Made by a program: the position numbers and the translations under genes
From: Paramacrobiotus metropolitanus
Taxonomy: Eukaryota > Tardigrada > Eutardigrada > Parachela > Macrobiotidae
NCBI RefSeq assembly: GCF_019649055.1
Contig: NW_026570231.1
Coordinates: forward strand, 1,848,071-1,912,070
DNA length: 64,000 nucleotides
Direction of reading: 5' to 3'
Shown: piece after piece, positions 23,162 to 34,588 of the stretch
Position numbering within the stretch: position 1 is the first letter of the stretch
Layout: the number at the start of each line of letters is the position of its first letter
Notes under the pieces: model-generated
The model's database searches: none
The model's input: the letters and a program-made list of their open reading frames with translations, nothing else
What the model was told of the DNA's origin: nothing

Positions 23162-24846
23162 ATGATGAGAATGGAAGACGGTTCTGGTAATCAGCAGCGT
23201 AAAGACGGACACGACGAGATGAGCCATTCGGGAGTATCGGGACTGGACGGCAGCCACGCTGCACAGGGTGATGGCCATGGGGATTACACGATTCCCGACA
23301 TCCTCAAGCCCATCCCAACGGGTTTGCCGTTCCCGGTTCCGGCCGGTCGTCTGCGATCACCCAAGCTCCGTATCGCAAATCCCGCCCTACCCGACACCGT
23401 GACCATTCTCGAGCACCCTCCGTCCGGTGGGCGAGTTTACCTTGTAAGGGACAACACGCATTGGCAGTAACATCACTAGCACTATATTCATAAATCTTCG
23501 AAAGTTCCCCACTGATTCAGGACAGAGCGGGAATTTATTGACATAGACTGAGCTTTTCTTTTTTATAAAGTGGTCATTTCTATGCATTGTAGGTCGGAAC
23601 CATGCATAATGCAGATAAAAGTCAGGAGGACGTCGGTTTGACGATTCGGATGGTCAGGCCGGATTCGGTGGTGGCACCGTGGTGCTGGAACTGTGTTTAG
23701 GTAAAACCGCGCCTGCAGCTTATCGATAGCCATTTTAGCACAACTGCATGCACATGTATTACTTACTAAATAATAATTTAATGATATTTTATCCTAATAA
23801 TAATTGTGCAGTAATATTGATCTGTTTATCATTATGATGCTATGATGTTTCAATAATAAATATTCAAAACAAGAACTTGCAACGTTGTATATTTGCGTAA
23901 CTAAATTAAGAGGATGGTTATTCATTCCTAATACACAATTACCTGCATTAAAAATTTAAGAAAATATTAACAATGTTGTTATATTCACAGTAGCGTCGTT
24001 TGCCTAAATAATTGAAAAAAATGTTTTATTTCATTGCTCTGCGCAGGAGTACCCGTAAAATCAAAATTATAGTTCGCGTGGAATATTCTTGTAGAAACAC
24101 AACGGATGTTAACTCGGCCGAGCGACGATGACGTCAAGTTTATACTGAGCGAAGAATGGTATTCCATGGAACTCTGGAATTTGTGCGGCCAGCGCCTTGG
24201 TTGGCTACAGACTATCCAGGGGTTTACCCTGCAAAGGTTAGTAGCATTCTACTTGAAAACGTATGGACTTTCTGTGGACATGCGGGCTGCCTACACGGAA
24301 GCCATGTCCCTCCCCGACTGCACGCTATACCTAGCTGACCGGCCGCGGAGCATCACGCGGCAGCGGATCCGTGCCGCACCGCTGCGGGAAAGACTCTGGC
24401 TGCTCCGGATGAGGATCCGGGATACGCGTACCGGTATGGAAGCTTTCTGGCAGCAGGATGCGGAGACACGTCGCGCGCTCATGGAGACAAAGAAGGAAAA
24501 ATTCGCGACGGCTTGCCCCACGGTGTACCGCGTGATGGTGCAGGAGCGGGATGTCTGGTTGGCGGAGGCGCTGAAGCGGTCGGTGGCGCAGCCGCTAATG
24601 ACGACCGAGGGTCCACGCGGACGTGTGGCGGTGGGGGTGGTGGGCATGTGGCATGTGGCCGGCATCCACCGGGCCTGGAACGGTCCCCGCCCGTCGTCGG
24701 ACGCCCTGAGGAAGCTGGCGGAGGTGCCACCGGCGTCGAAACTGCGGGTGTGTGCGCCCGGCATTCTTGGCGTTTTGTCGCTGTATCGTAGCGGGAGATT
24801 ACTCTTTAGTCGGCTGCGTGCCCTCGGGAGAAACTGGTCTCGTTGA
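23162..24846 (+). CDS. TRABD: TraB domain-containing protein (TRABD homologue), with an 11-base disruption
   Basis: Three exons: 23162-23443, 23593-23700 and 24095-24846. Order and motifs match animal TRABD. They are NPALPDTVTIL and VYLV at the end of exon 1, VGTMHNADKSQEDV in exon 2 (GxxH), ELCL-ETQRML across the second splice, FYLADRPRSIT-type and ERDVWLAEAL stretches in exon 3, and VGVVGMWHVAGI (second GxxH) near the end. The paired GxxH motifs define the TraB/Tiki fold. The cellular role of TRABD itself is poorly known, and secreted Tiki proteases are distant relatives. In exon 2 the bases 23674-23684 (GCACCGTGGTG) sit between PDSVV and LELCL. They shift the frame, and without them the match to the family is continuous. 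Whether this is a real lesion, a polymorphism or an assembly artefact cannot be told here. Several ATGs (23162, 23165, 23171) could start it. It is unrelated to the surrounding array. Confidence 0.85.
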
Positions 24847-25593
24847 GATTATCTTTTTATGGCTGCCCAATTCGTTGTAATAGTGATGGCGCGGTCAGGT
24901 TTACGGTGGTGGTTTCTTCACTTTCCCATAGACTTCGTATGTTTGGTTTTTTAACAGTTTTCTTTCAAGTTTCAACCCTTAGAACGTCGTGAAATCTAAC
25001 TGGTTTATGCAAATCTTCAAACTATGCCTATCGAATGACAGATAAACATTAAAGTCTGGTCCGTGTGTGGCGTAGAGAAAGGATTAGAATGCTAGAAGGG
25101 AGGTAGGTATCTGTACATTACAGTGTACTACATTCTTCTGTAACTTCGAAAAAACCGGAGCTGTGAAACAATGATACTGGAAATCTGTGAATGACATGAC
25201 GATGTTGTAACGTAACGGGATAAAGCCATAAATAGCGTGCAACTGCGAACCACAGTACCAATCTACATAACAGCGGGAGATTTTAGTGTGTAATAACATT
25301 GATCTCAGTTTCGGAAGCCACTTCAACGAGCGCTGCTAGAGTAGGTTTTAAACTTTTACGTTACACCGCATTATGCGATAACTATGAGTGTTTGACTGTT
25401 TAGAAGATTATCTCGACGCCGTTTGGTGACATCAAATCCCGAATACGGTTTAATCAGAAATTTGCAAGAAATATGTTCTTTCTGTATCAGCGCAGCGACT
25501 GATCAACCGTTATGTGCAACGGTACATTGTTAACTTGGACTTTCTCCTCTAGGACCGGTTCAATCCGTACTAAACTTGGGTTGCGCGTGCGCT
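24847..25593. other. Intergenic region between TRABD and paralogue H
   Basis: The two genes converge here, so the stretch holds both 3' ends. I see no coding relic, tandem repeat or long inverted repeat. Confidence 0.5.
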
Positions 25594-28039
25594 TCAATCT
25601 GCAAAGTATCCGTCCAAAATGTGTAAGGCCAATGGACTCAGCAGCGAGATATCCAGTTGCCGCAGATCCACTCCTTCCCAGCGCAGTGGATGGCCGTCCG
25701 GCCGAACACTACTGAACCTGACGAACAATTTACCGTCGAATTGTAACGGAACGAAAAAATGATAATATTCTGAATTTTCGCGTGATACTCACAGATCAAG
25801 GAACATGCGAATGCCCGTCCACTGATCGGGATAAAGCAGCGTCTGTACCCAGCGCGCATGCACTCCCGTGACCTTTGCGTAGACCTCCGGCCCAACAACC
25901 GGACAGTGGTCGTTGACAGCGGCGATGAAGCGTCGACACTGTTCGGCTGGCGTCTCCGTGCGACAGAAGCGGAGAAACGGAATAACCACGTTGACGTGCG
26001 CACTTTCGTCCCGTCGCCTCATCTTGTGCCCGTCGTCCAGCCAGTCGTGGTCAACATGGTAGAACAATGTGGTGAGTAACGAATTACTGGCGGAGGGAAT
26101 GGATGCGGTGTAGTTGATGAGTCGCAGTTCGTCGCACACGGGCATCAGCCAGGCCAGCTGCTGGCATTCAAACTGTCCGGTCGAATCATTGCGTTTGATG
26201 CTTAGAAAGCACTGCGTCCTGCTCCCCGCCACATCGCCGCCGTTCTTAACTCTTATCAGCGGCAGGCGGACGCCCTTGAGTTTCAGTATCTGTGTAATGT
26301 GGGATACTACAGTCTGCCGAAAGTTACACCGGCTCGTGTAGAGCTGGTGATGCGGACCGTCGTCTGTAAACATCATGCTGCGAGTGTTCTGCGAAATGAG
26401 GCCGTTCAGCAGCACTAGTAGTTTGTGCGCGAAACAGACATTTTCAACGGAGAATTCTCGATCGAATGGTCTTGTAGACCACAGAGGATGGACGTCGAAG
26501 ACGATATCCTGGTCAGCTGCGTGCTCCTGCAGCAAGATCCTCCAAAGCGCACACACCCTGCAAAAATACCAGCACACTTTAGTCGCCCCGAGAAATAAAA
26601 AAGGAAAAACAGAAATTCGCACTGCGATAATTTGTTGACAACTTTTCTGCTAATCGACAACTTGAGGGAGAATTTGCTGGCCCTATTATTTATGTATATA
26701 TTACTTAGTATTTCGGGTGGTTTTGATGGGTGATCTGAAAAGAGGTATTTACAGTAGTTGTCTTACCGGCGCGCGCATAGGTAGCGTGTGATATTGTCCA
26801 AATTATACAGAATCTGGGACACAATCGGATGGTGCAAATCCGTAATGTTAATCTCTCCCTCATCTACAAAATAAGATAACACGAATTTGCCACAATTTCT
26901 TCATAAAAGAGACTGCCAAGTTTGTACTGCAACTGGATAATAACAATACGGCTGAAATAATACATAAGATAGAAACTCTAAAATATTAACTTTAAATAAA
27001 AAACATTAATAATTCTAAATAATAATAATAATTCTAAAATAATATCAAGCTGGTGTTTATGAAAACAATGTGTTTAAAATTCACTTTTGCGTGCTCTCGC
27101 TCAGAGCAAAACCGAATTTTAATTTAACCGTAGAGCTCACTCGAATGACTAACCAACTTGAAAGGTGCTGATTCCACAACTGCTAGAGATGACCTGGCCG
27201 GCACTCCCCAATTGTCGCTCAGCGAGACAGCTTTGGCACGCTTCCTGCAGAGACTCTGTATCCCAGAACACACTGCGCCCATCGGCGGCGCCTTGCAGTT
27301 CCGCGCAGACGAACGTCACCGTATCCGTCCCCAATCTAGCAAACATCCGGCAGCTCATATCCAGCGCATACTCCCGCCGCCACCGGTGCGTCAGACACCG
27401 GAACCGAATGGTGTACGATTCCGTGAGATCGCACCGTATTAACTTACAACGGACACTGCACACAGGATCATACTTGCCCACCGCTAGGCGGCACGTGCGC
27501 AGCATATACCTGGGCAGGGCATGCGCATCACGCAGGAAAGGCGCTTGTTCGAAGTCGATAACATGCTTACGGTACACGAGTCCTTCGGATTTCTCGAAAA
27601 AGCTCGGGTCTTCGTTGGGCACCGGCAGTTTTCGGACAAAATGAGATGGATGTACGAAACAAGGACTGTCTGCGTTGACCGGACTGCGACTGTCCAGTCG
27701 CACAGCCAAGAATATGCCGCCACATACGCCCTCAATTATCCTCCCAGGACGGAAGATTAGCGGGCCATCCTCGACATCCCGCATCGCCACGTGCACGGAG
27801 GAGCCATCATATGGACGAACGTTTCCCAGGAAGTAGTGCGGCCAGATACGCCGGGAGTGAATCCATTTGGCGGCGAGGGAGCCGGCGTCGAAGTCTATGA
27901 AGAACCGATCGCCGTCAATGTCCTGCACATATCCCAGCCACCATGTGCCGTTGGTACGTCGCACCAGCACGGTGTTCCCGTAGTTTACCTCACGACAACG
28001 GGAATATAGTTGTCGAAGGTACAACGATGTGGCGTTCAT
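25594..28039 (-). CDS. Tudor/Agenet-like plus F-box protein, paralogue H
   Basis: Minus-strand exons 28039-27154, 26863-26767, 26557-25793 and 25717-25594 total 1872 bases (623 residues). The chosen start is MNATSLYLRQLYS; the frame is open 23 codons further upstream with another ATG, but that extension is absent in the sisters. The Tudor-like core reads NGTWWLGYVQDIDGDRFFID (Thr replaces the usual Gln). The mini-exon encodes ITDLHHPIVSQILYNLD, exon 3 VCALWRILLQEHAADQDIVF and FLRFCRTETPAEQCRRFI (the usual RC is swapped to CR). The tail reads VRPDGHPLRWEGVDLRQLD and ends GYFAD. It lies head to head with paralogue I, 762 bases apart. Confidence 0.9.
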
Positions 28040-28801
28040 GGTATCATACTGTATTGTGGAAATTCCCATCGAATCAGTTACACAAGTCGACGGTGTGTCG
28101 TAATGCATGAAACCACCGCTCTTGTCAGCAGCCGCAGGTCAAAGAATGGCGGGTAATATTAAGCTCTACTGCTGAGATTGCTTAGCTTAATATGCCGTTT
28201 TCAGTAATGGTAATCGGACCGCAAAACATAATGCACATTTTGCACAGTCACTGCTTTTATCACATTTAAATCGCAGTACCGAATGCGGCGCGCATTGAAC
28301 ATTTTCCGTTCCAGTCTGGTGAGCATGCACGTGCATAGCGAATACTCTGATAGTCTGAATAATGGAGTCGGATGGACCAACTCAGCGAGTCTGAGTAATG
28401 GAATGGTACTCCGGTTTCTTAAGCTTTATTGCGGTGAGAGAGACCACCCATCAGCCGGCAACCAGAACAACTCCCCATAAACTGTACGACCTTTTGCCCT
28501 ACCTTGCAGCAAAATGATATTAGTGATCCGCATTTCTTATTGCGATGACCAGCGCTTCAGCTAAAGTTTGGCCAGGCACACAGCTTGCGTGCGTTAACCA
28601 CTTCTTCGAATCCGACAGAGAACTAGGCCGACATATGCACTCGAATCCTTTCTCGAACAGACATTGTTGCGGCATCATATCCGTCATCCGGGAGTGGCTA
28701 ATTTAGAGCTTACCGTACAGGGTGTCCATTAGCAGTCCGTTGCAAAACGTGATCATTAATTTATATTCGGCGATCACTCGAACAACCAGTGCCGAAATAT
28801 C
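28040..28801. promoter_or_regulatory. Shared upstream region of divergent paralogues H and I
   Basis: This is the 762 bases between two divergent start codons, very like the 749 bases between A and B, so both promoters must be within. I see no shared long word between the two intergenic regions and no defensible core promoter element. Confidence 0.4.
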
Positions 28802-31800
28802 ATGAACGCCACAGAGCGATACTTGCGCCAGCTGCACACTGGAACGCGGGAAGTCAACTACGGGAACACGGTGCTGGTGCAGCGCGACAACGGGCAGTGG
28901 TGGTTAGGATACGTTCAGGATATTGACGGCGACCGGTTCCTCGTCGACTTCGACTCGAGTACCGCCAAAGCCGAGTGGATTCACTCTCGCTATCTCTGGC
29001 CGCACCGGTTTCTCGGTGGGGATTTCACTGCACATGTCGGCTCCGCCGTGCACGTGGCAATGTCCTATCGAGGGATAGGACCGATGGTGTTCCGGCGGGG
29101 CACCATCACCAACAATCTCTGCCTACTCTACTACATTGTTCGCTTAGATGCTGACGAGCACAGCCGTTCGCCCGGCAGCTACATCGTGCACCAGAATCGG
29201 TTTGTCAAGCGGTTACCGGCGCCAGACACGGAGCCGAGTTTATTCCTGACCGTACGCGGTATCAAATATCGAAAATATGTCATCAAATTCGACCAGGCGT
29301 GCTTGCTGCGTGACGTGGTTAGTCTACCCAAGTTGCTGCTGCGTACATGCCGGCTCGTTATACTGGACAGCGGTGGCTTGGGAGGTGGATGTGATGCCCG
29401 TTGTGAATTTAAGCGTGTGGAGGAATGGGATGTGGTGGAATTCAAGTGCGCCGGAACGCACGTGCCGCGGGAAAATTACGAGGTTGAAGTTGGCTCTCGT
29501 ATGTTTGTGCGAGTGGAATGCGACACGGTCACTATGGTTTGCGCCGAACTGCACGATGACAGGTTTGGACGTCTTATGTACTGGGATGAAGATGCCCTGG
29601 AGGAAGCCTGCCGCAACTACCTTACCGAGCAACAGTTAAAGCAAATAGACGGCAATCGTGTCAGCCATGGTGGCATTGGTTTTCCACAGCATTTGGGTGA
29701 GTTTAGTAATGGTGCCGCTAAATGAATTTAATAAAACAGAAGTCAACCGACAACCATTTCGCCGAAATATTTAATACCGATTGTATAGGTAATCGGACCT
29801 AGGTAGACATGTAGTTATTTCTTGCGATTACATTTTTTTGTTTTGCTCCGATGATGTCGTATCGCAAAACAAACCACATTTATGAAATTAATGATTTTTT
29901 TCATACCGGAGGCATACCGAGTAAGCAAAAATTTGAGTTCAAATAGTTTTCCGATAAGACTTCACTGAGCAGCAAAACAAGAAGACCTAGGTGCCTTTTC
30001 AAAAAAACGTCTAGCGCTGCCAGTGCTTGATATCAATCTTTACCTACGCAAAGGCGCAGTCGTGTTGCTTATCTGAAACGTGAAACCTAATTATTCGTTC
30101 GAAGTTGTGATATCACCACACTCATTCATACTTTCATAGCATCTCCAGTTTACTAGCTTTGGAATTTATAACTGTAGAAAGAGCACTGTCGGTGTCCAAG
30201 CCGGGCTAAAAAATGAACATATAAAGGTACAGATACAGGCAGAGTGAAATGCGCGCTTGGAATGATTGCCACGAATGACTGTACCTGAAGGAAAGCTGGC
30301 AAAATGAAGATCTCATTTGCCAATGGGTTTATCTGCTCACTGAATAAACTAAATTAATACACAGCACTTCTATGAGTCCTAAAATGTTTTGCTTGCAGTC
30401 GCTATTGAAGAATTGCGCATAAGTGACCTGGAGAATCCGATCGTGGCCGATATTCTGCTTCATCTGGACATCGTTGCTCAGTTACGAGCGAGCCGGTAAG
30501 TTTGCAATAGTGAATCGCTACAACCGCGTTCTGTCAAAAAGTATCATTTTGAAAGAAATGGCCAAAACGGAAAAGAAATCTCAATTCGCGGAAGGATAGA
30601 AGTACTAATAAATTACTAATAGTGGTACTTGGGGAACATTCGTAATTTGTCAGGTAAAGATGAGCCAATGAGCTGAGCCAATCATACGTACCTCTGTGGT
30701 CTGTAGACACACATTTACATAAACATGCATATATGTTATAGATAAAACAATGAAAACACAAAAGCTAAACATCACAGCAGCCGACAGCATTCATTTAGTT
30801 TTTCGCTCCTTCCGTTGAAATTGATTGGTGGTCTGCAGATTATCATAATACATATATCATGAATGCTGTTGGTTTTTAGCCATTCGGTATTCCTTGGGTT
30901 TAGACGTTTATAATTTTCAGGGTGTGTTCGCTTTGGTGGACTATTTTGCGGGGATCCGGAGCCAATCGGCACGTCGTCTTTGAAACTCCGCCGGTTACTG
31001 TCGAAATATCCGAGCAAATGGCAGCAGAACACTGCCACCTCGTGTACAAACTCCTTACCATGCTGCACTTGGCGGTATCCAAGAATACGCGCACTTTGGC
31101 ATTTGTTGAACACCGAAGAAATTATGATGAATATACACAACTGCTGGTTTCCTTCCCTTGGAAAATGTTGGCCGTGCCAGCTGTTATGCAATGGAAAGGC
31201 ATTCGCCTACAGCGAATCATATGCAAAAATGGACATGATCACGCCATCAAGCCGGGATTCGCGTGGCTGGGTCTCATGAGAAATCCCCGGAATGACAACA
31301 GTTTTGAATGCGGTGTGATATCGGCGCTGATGACCGTGTGCGAGGAGGTGCTGTTAGTTAACTATACCGCGTCCGATCCGCGCTTGATCAAGCCTCTGGT
31401 TATCAAGCTGTTTGACCACAGCGGCTCGCCATGGCCGGCCAATCTGACCTACGCCTGGACAGTCATCGAACACAAGCAACCGAATGTCGCTATTCCGTTC
31501 TTACGCTTCCGCTCCACAGAAACGGCCGCTGAACAGCGCCGACGGTTTTTAAGTATCCTCCTCGACAACTGTGCTGTCGTTAGTGAAGATGACTACAGGA
31601 AGGTCAAGGCGATGCATGCTGGCTGGTTGCAGACGTTGGCTTATCCGGACGAGTGGACCGGCATTCGCATGTTTCTTCAAGTGTGAGTACTTTGATTTCA
31701 GCATAAAAAGCACTTATTCTCTAATTTTACAGCTGAAACAACCGGCACCCAAATTTTCCCATATTTTAAAGACTGTTCAGATATGCATACGGTTTACGTA

Positions 31801-32141
31801 TGTTAATATTTTTGATAAGCAAGCTACGCTTTTCTAAAATAGAGTAGTACATAAAAGTTAAGCAAAAAGTATTTCAGCAAATTAGAGAGCGCCAGGGAAC
31901 GTGTAAGGCGATTTATACACGACAGCGTCTCTAATGCGAAAAATACCGAACAAGGAAACTGCGGACGCCGAATCGTTTCATGTGAACGCTTTACTCACTA
32001 CACTGACTATTTTGCAGGTTTTGCCCGTTTAACGCGGATAACAGTGCGCAGAGTTGGGATGCCGTGGACTTGCGGGAACTTGACTTGTCGATATTGAGTC
32101 GCTTGGCCATACACATCCTTGTCGGATGTTACGAGGAGTAG
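28802..32141 (+). CDS. Tudor/Agenet-like plus F-box protein, paralogue I
   Basis: Exons 28802-29696, 30399-30495, 30921-31682 and 32018-32141 total 1878 bases (625 residues). Residues 20-68 form the first Tudor-like module (NTVLVQRDNGQWWLGYVQD, then FDSS and AEWIHSRYLWPH). About residues 80-145 hold the second (VHVAM, FRRGTI, LLYYIVRLD, IVHQNRFVKRLP). About 160-250 hold a conserved YRKYVIKFDQA, LLLRTCRL, CDARC and TVTMVCAELH region, and GRLMYWDEDALEEACRNYL closes exon 1. The F-box is ISDLENPIVADILLHLD plus VCSLWWTIL. The second half contains FLRFRSTETAAEQRRRFL and WLQTLAYPDEWTGIRMFLQ. Exon 4 reads FCPFNADNSAQSWDAVDLRE. Introns are the longest of the family (702, 425, 335). Class C/E/I. Confidence 0.9.
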
Positions 32142-32695
32142 GACTGAAGCCTACGTTAGTAGTTCGGCAGCGCAACACGGCGCAGGGACACTGGCAAGAG
32201 TTGGTTCGACACTGGGAAATTGAATTGCTGATTGTTGTTACTGTTATCCACTTTATCCACATCGGTTACCGACTGGCTTTGGCGATTTCTGCAGCATATG
32301 GCGTTTACTGTTGTCTTTTCTGTTCTAAGCGTTCATCAAGCGTTCTTTTTTGTAGTTGATCATGATAATATTATTGCATCTTGGTTTCTAGTAGCTACAG
32401 CTTACAAAATTTCCCGTACTGTATGAGGGGAAAACTAAAGGCCCCATGCGAAGTGGTAATTTTCGTCCTGAAAAAACAGAAATAAATAATAATGCAACTG
32501 TTACGTCAGAGAATGGTGTCAACAGATAGAACGAGGAACCCAAGATACCATTGCCATTTACTATTCACAAGAAATATTTTAAAACGGAATACGAAACGAC
32601 AAACCACTAACAAGTATGTAGGTGCAAAGTACTGTCTGTAGTTGGTCGACCGAAGCGTAGCGAAGGTCCTCTATGTTCAGCGTTTATGAAAAAAG

Positions 32696-33320
32696 TGGTG
32701 TCCGTCGGTCACCGCCACTTAATGCACATATGCGCGGGTTTACTATCAAACGCACATATGCGCGCTGGCCGTATACTGTATCCTAACCCTGCACTTGAAG
32801 GAAATTTGTACAGTGCAGCCACACGCACTTGTACGAGCCCATTCACCATTCACATACGCGGCTTGCAGCTAGCGCGTGTTTAAACGTGAATTGGTTGAAC
32901 GTTTATCCGGCTATACAGCACCGTGTCGCTTATAGCGTACAAATTTCCTTCAAGTGCAGGGTTAGGGTACCACGACATACAATCAACTGGGTCGAAGAAT
33001 TCCTCTGATAACGTCGCAAGCAAACTATGGTATCCGTCGGTCACCGCCACCTAATGCACATATGCGCGGGTTTTCTATCAAACGCACATATGCGCGCTGG
33101 CCGTATATACCCAAGCCGCAAGCAAACTATGGTATCCGTCGGTCACCGCCACCTAATGCAATTATGCGCGGGTTTACTATCAAACGCACATATGCGCGCT
33201 GGCCGTATATACCCAAGCCGCAAGCAAACTGTGGTCTTCGTTAGTCACCGCTACCTGATGCACACATACATGGTCACCCTGTTCTCAAAATACCAGAGAT
33301 GCCCACTGGCCGAGCATGTC
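32696..33320. repeat. 102-base tandem repeat (minisatellite), interrupted by a MITE
   Basis: Two full units begin at 33027 and 33129 and a diverging third at 33231, giving an exact 102-base period. An additional copy at about 32696-32775 is cut by the element at 32782-32966. Each unit holds a doubled CGCACATATGCGCG-like word. Because 102 is a multiple of three, the array is open in more than one frame and yields a 34-residue peptide repeat (VSVGHRHLM...SNAHMRAGRIYPSRKQT). I consider that a by-product, since there is no splice or start context. Confidence 0.8.
32782..32966. mobile_element. 185-base MITE with 30-base terminal inverted repeats
   Basis: The left end, CCTAACCCTGCACTTGAAGG and ten more bases (32782-32811), recurs exactly as reverse complement at 32937-32966. 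The interior of about 125 bases has no coding frame. It lies within the 102-base repeat region, so it inserted after that repeat arose. Target-site duplication and superfamily are unclear. This is a plain non-autonomous DNA transposon. Confidence 0.75.
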
Positions 33321-33576
33321 CAGGCCGCATTTAAAATCTGTGTCTTTTGGTCACAATCTCTCTTGATAAAGCGTCCAGATGGACGGTAGCAATACAAAAA
33401 TGCTGTGTTGCTTGTTGAATTTTCAGGGATACATTTCTTTGGTGCCTCAACTCTGGCATTTCCCAGCGCATTCTTTATATCCCACGTAAATCAAAAAAAT
33501 CTGAAAGGAAAGAAGTCACAGCTGCTCGATGCGACAAACGCAATACCGGCATGGGCAATCTGTGCCCTTACCTCAC

Positions 33577-33702
33577 AGTAGTTTCATGGCGTGGCTACAA
33601 AGCAGTACTCTAATGCAAAATTTCTAAAACCATATAGTAGTTTCATGGCGTGGCTACAGTAGTCAGTACTCTAACGTGCAAAATTTCTAAAACCATATAA
33701 TA
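33577..33702. repeat. Direct duplication of about 60 bases
   Basis: The sequence from AGTAGTTTCATGGCGTGGCT through AATTTCTAAAACCATATA occurs twice in a row with a few extra bases in the second copy (GTAGT inserted, AATG to AACGTG). No function is evident. Confidence 0.75.
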
Positions 33703-34588
33703 TGAATTTTAATCACCAGGCCATGCTGCAACAATAAAATTTTGGTATTTTGCCGGGAAATTTTAAATTTAACGCTATTTACTTGAAAGGGGAGCCAGTT
33801 AAAATAAACTGGACTCGCTACGAAATTCGGCATAGATCAAACTGTAATAACCCTTATCCAGCAACACGCCTATAAACTGCGAAACCATACATACGCCGAC
33901 TCAGATGTGCGTCTACCGTAATTTGAACCGTAAGACTGCAAGTATTTCCCTCCTATCAGGTTTTTAGAAATATTGAATTTTCAGTACAGTTGGCAAACAT
34001 ATCCCATACATAATTTTTATTTTATTCTGAGAACAGTGCAATATTCGTCGGTCCGGGAGCTTCTACTACAGGATTTTGTTCTAATCATCTCCTAATCGTA
34101 ACAATCATTCTACAAATGTTTGCTACTAAGTAGATAAAATCTGATTATGAATTTACTGCTACGCTTCGGTCATACAGTGCCCGCCAGAAGCGAGTGCACT
34201 TTCCTAGTAGCTGTCACGTCTTGGCACAGATGTTTAATGTGCCACTCTGGCCGGATAGATACTGAATAATGAAATACTCGTAGTACCACATAAAATGCGT
34301 CCTCTACAAGTCAACACAGCCATGCGGATTGCTACGCGCTAATATGGCGCGTAGCCACTACACTACATTGTTATCACAACACGCCAGTTTCATTCATTCA
34401 TTCATGTATCAGGAGCAGACAACCCGTTTAACAGGACTTCAATGTCTGGTCGGTAAAAAATGCAGCGAAAAATTACAGAAGAGATTATTTAGACAGATCA
34501 ATAGTTTTCAGAGCGAACTTGAAAAAGCTAACACCGCTAACATTGAGTATCTGTGAATTAACTTTTTGAATCCGCTCAAAAACGTTCT

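Larger units (their letters stand above)
32142..34588. other. Repeat-rich intergenic region between convergent paralogues I and J
   Basis: It contains the 102-base tandem repeat (32696-33320), a MITE inserted in it (32782-32966) and a roughly 60-base duplication (33577-33702), listed separately. The rest, about 33710-34588, is AT-rich with no gene I recognise. The small frame at 34329-34556 shows no family motif. Confidence 0.5.

Noticed and set aside
24291-24764. Minus-strand open frame of 157 codons
   Set aside because: Antisense shadow of the GC-rich TRABD exon 3, with no motifs of its own.
32782-32811. CCTAACCC as a telomere-like repeat
   Set aside because: Single occurrence that forms the terminal inverted repeat of a MITE; no tandem TTAGGG array.
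32696-33320. Possible CRISPR array
   Set aside because: Period of 102 bases with no short repeat and unique spacer structure, in a eukaryotic spliced-gene context.
33027-33389. Open frame with a 34-residue peptide repeat
   Set aside because: It is the product of a 102-base tandem repeat whose period is a multiple of three. No start context, splice signals or homology.
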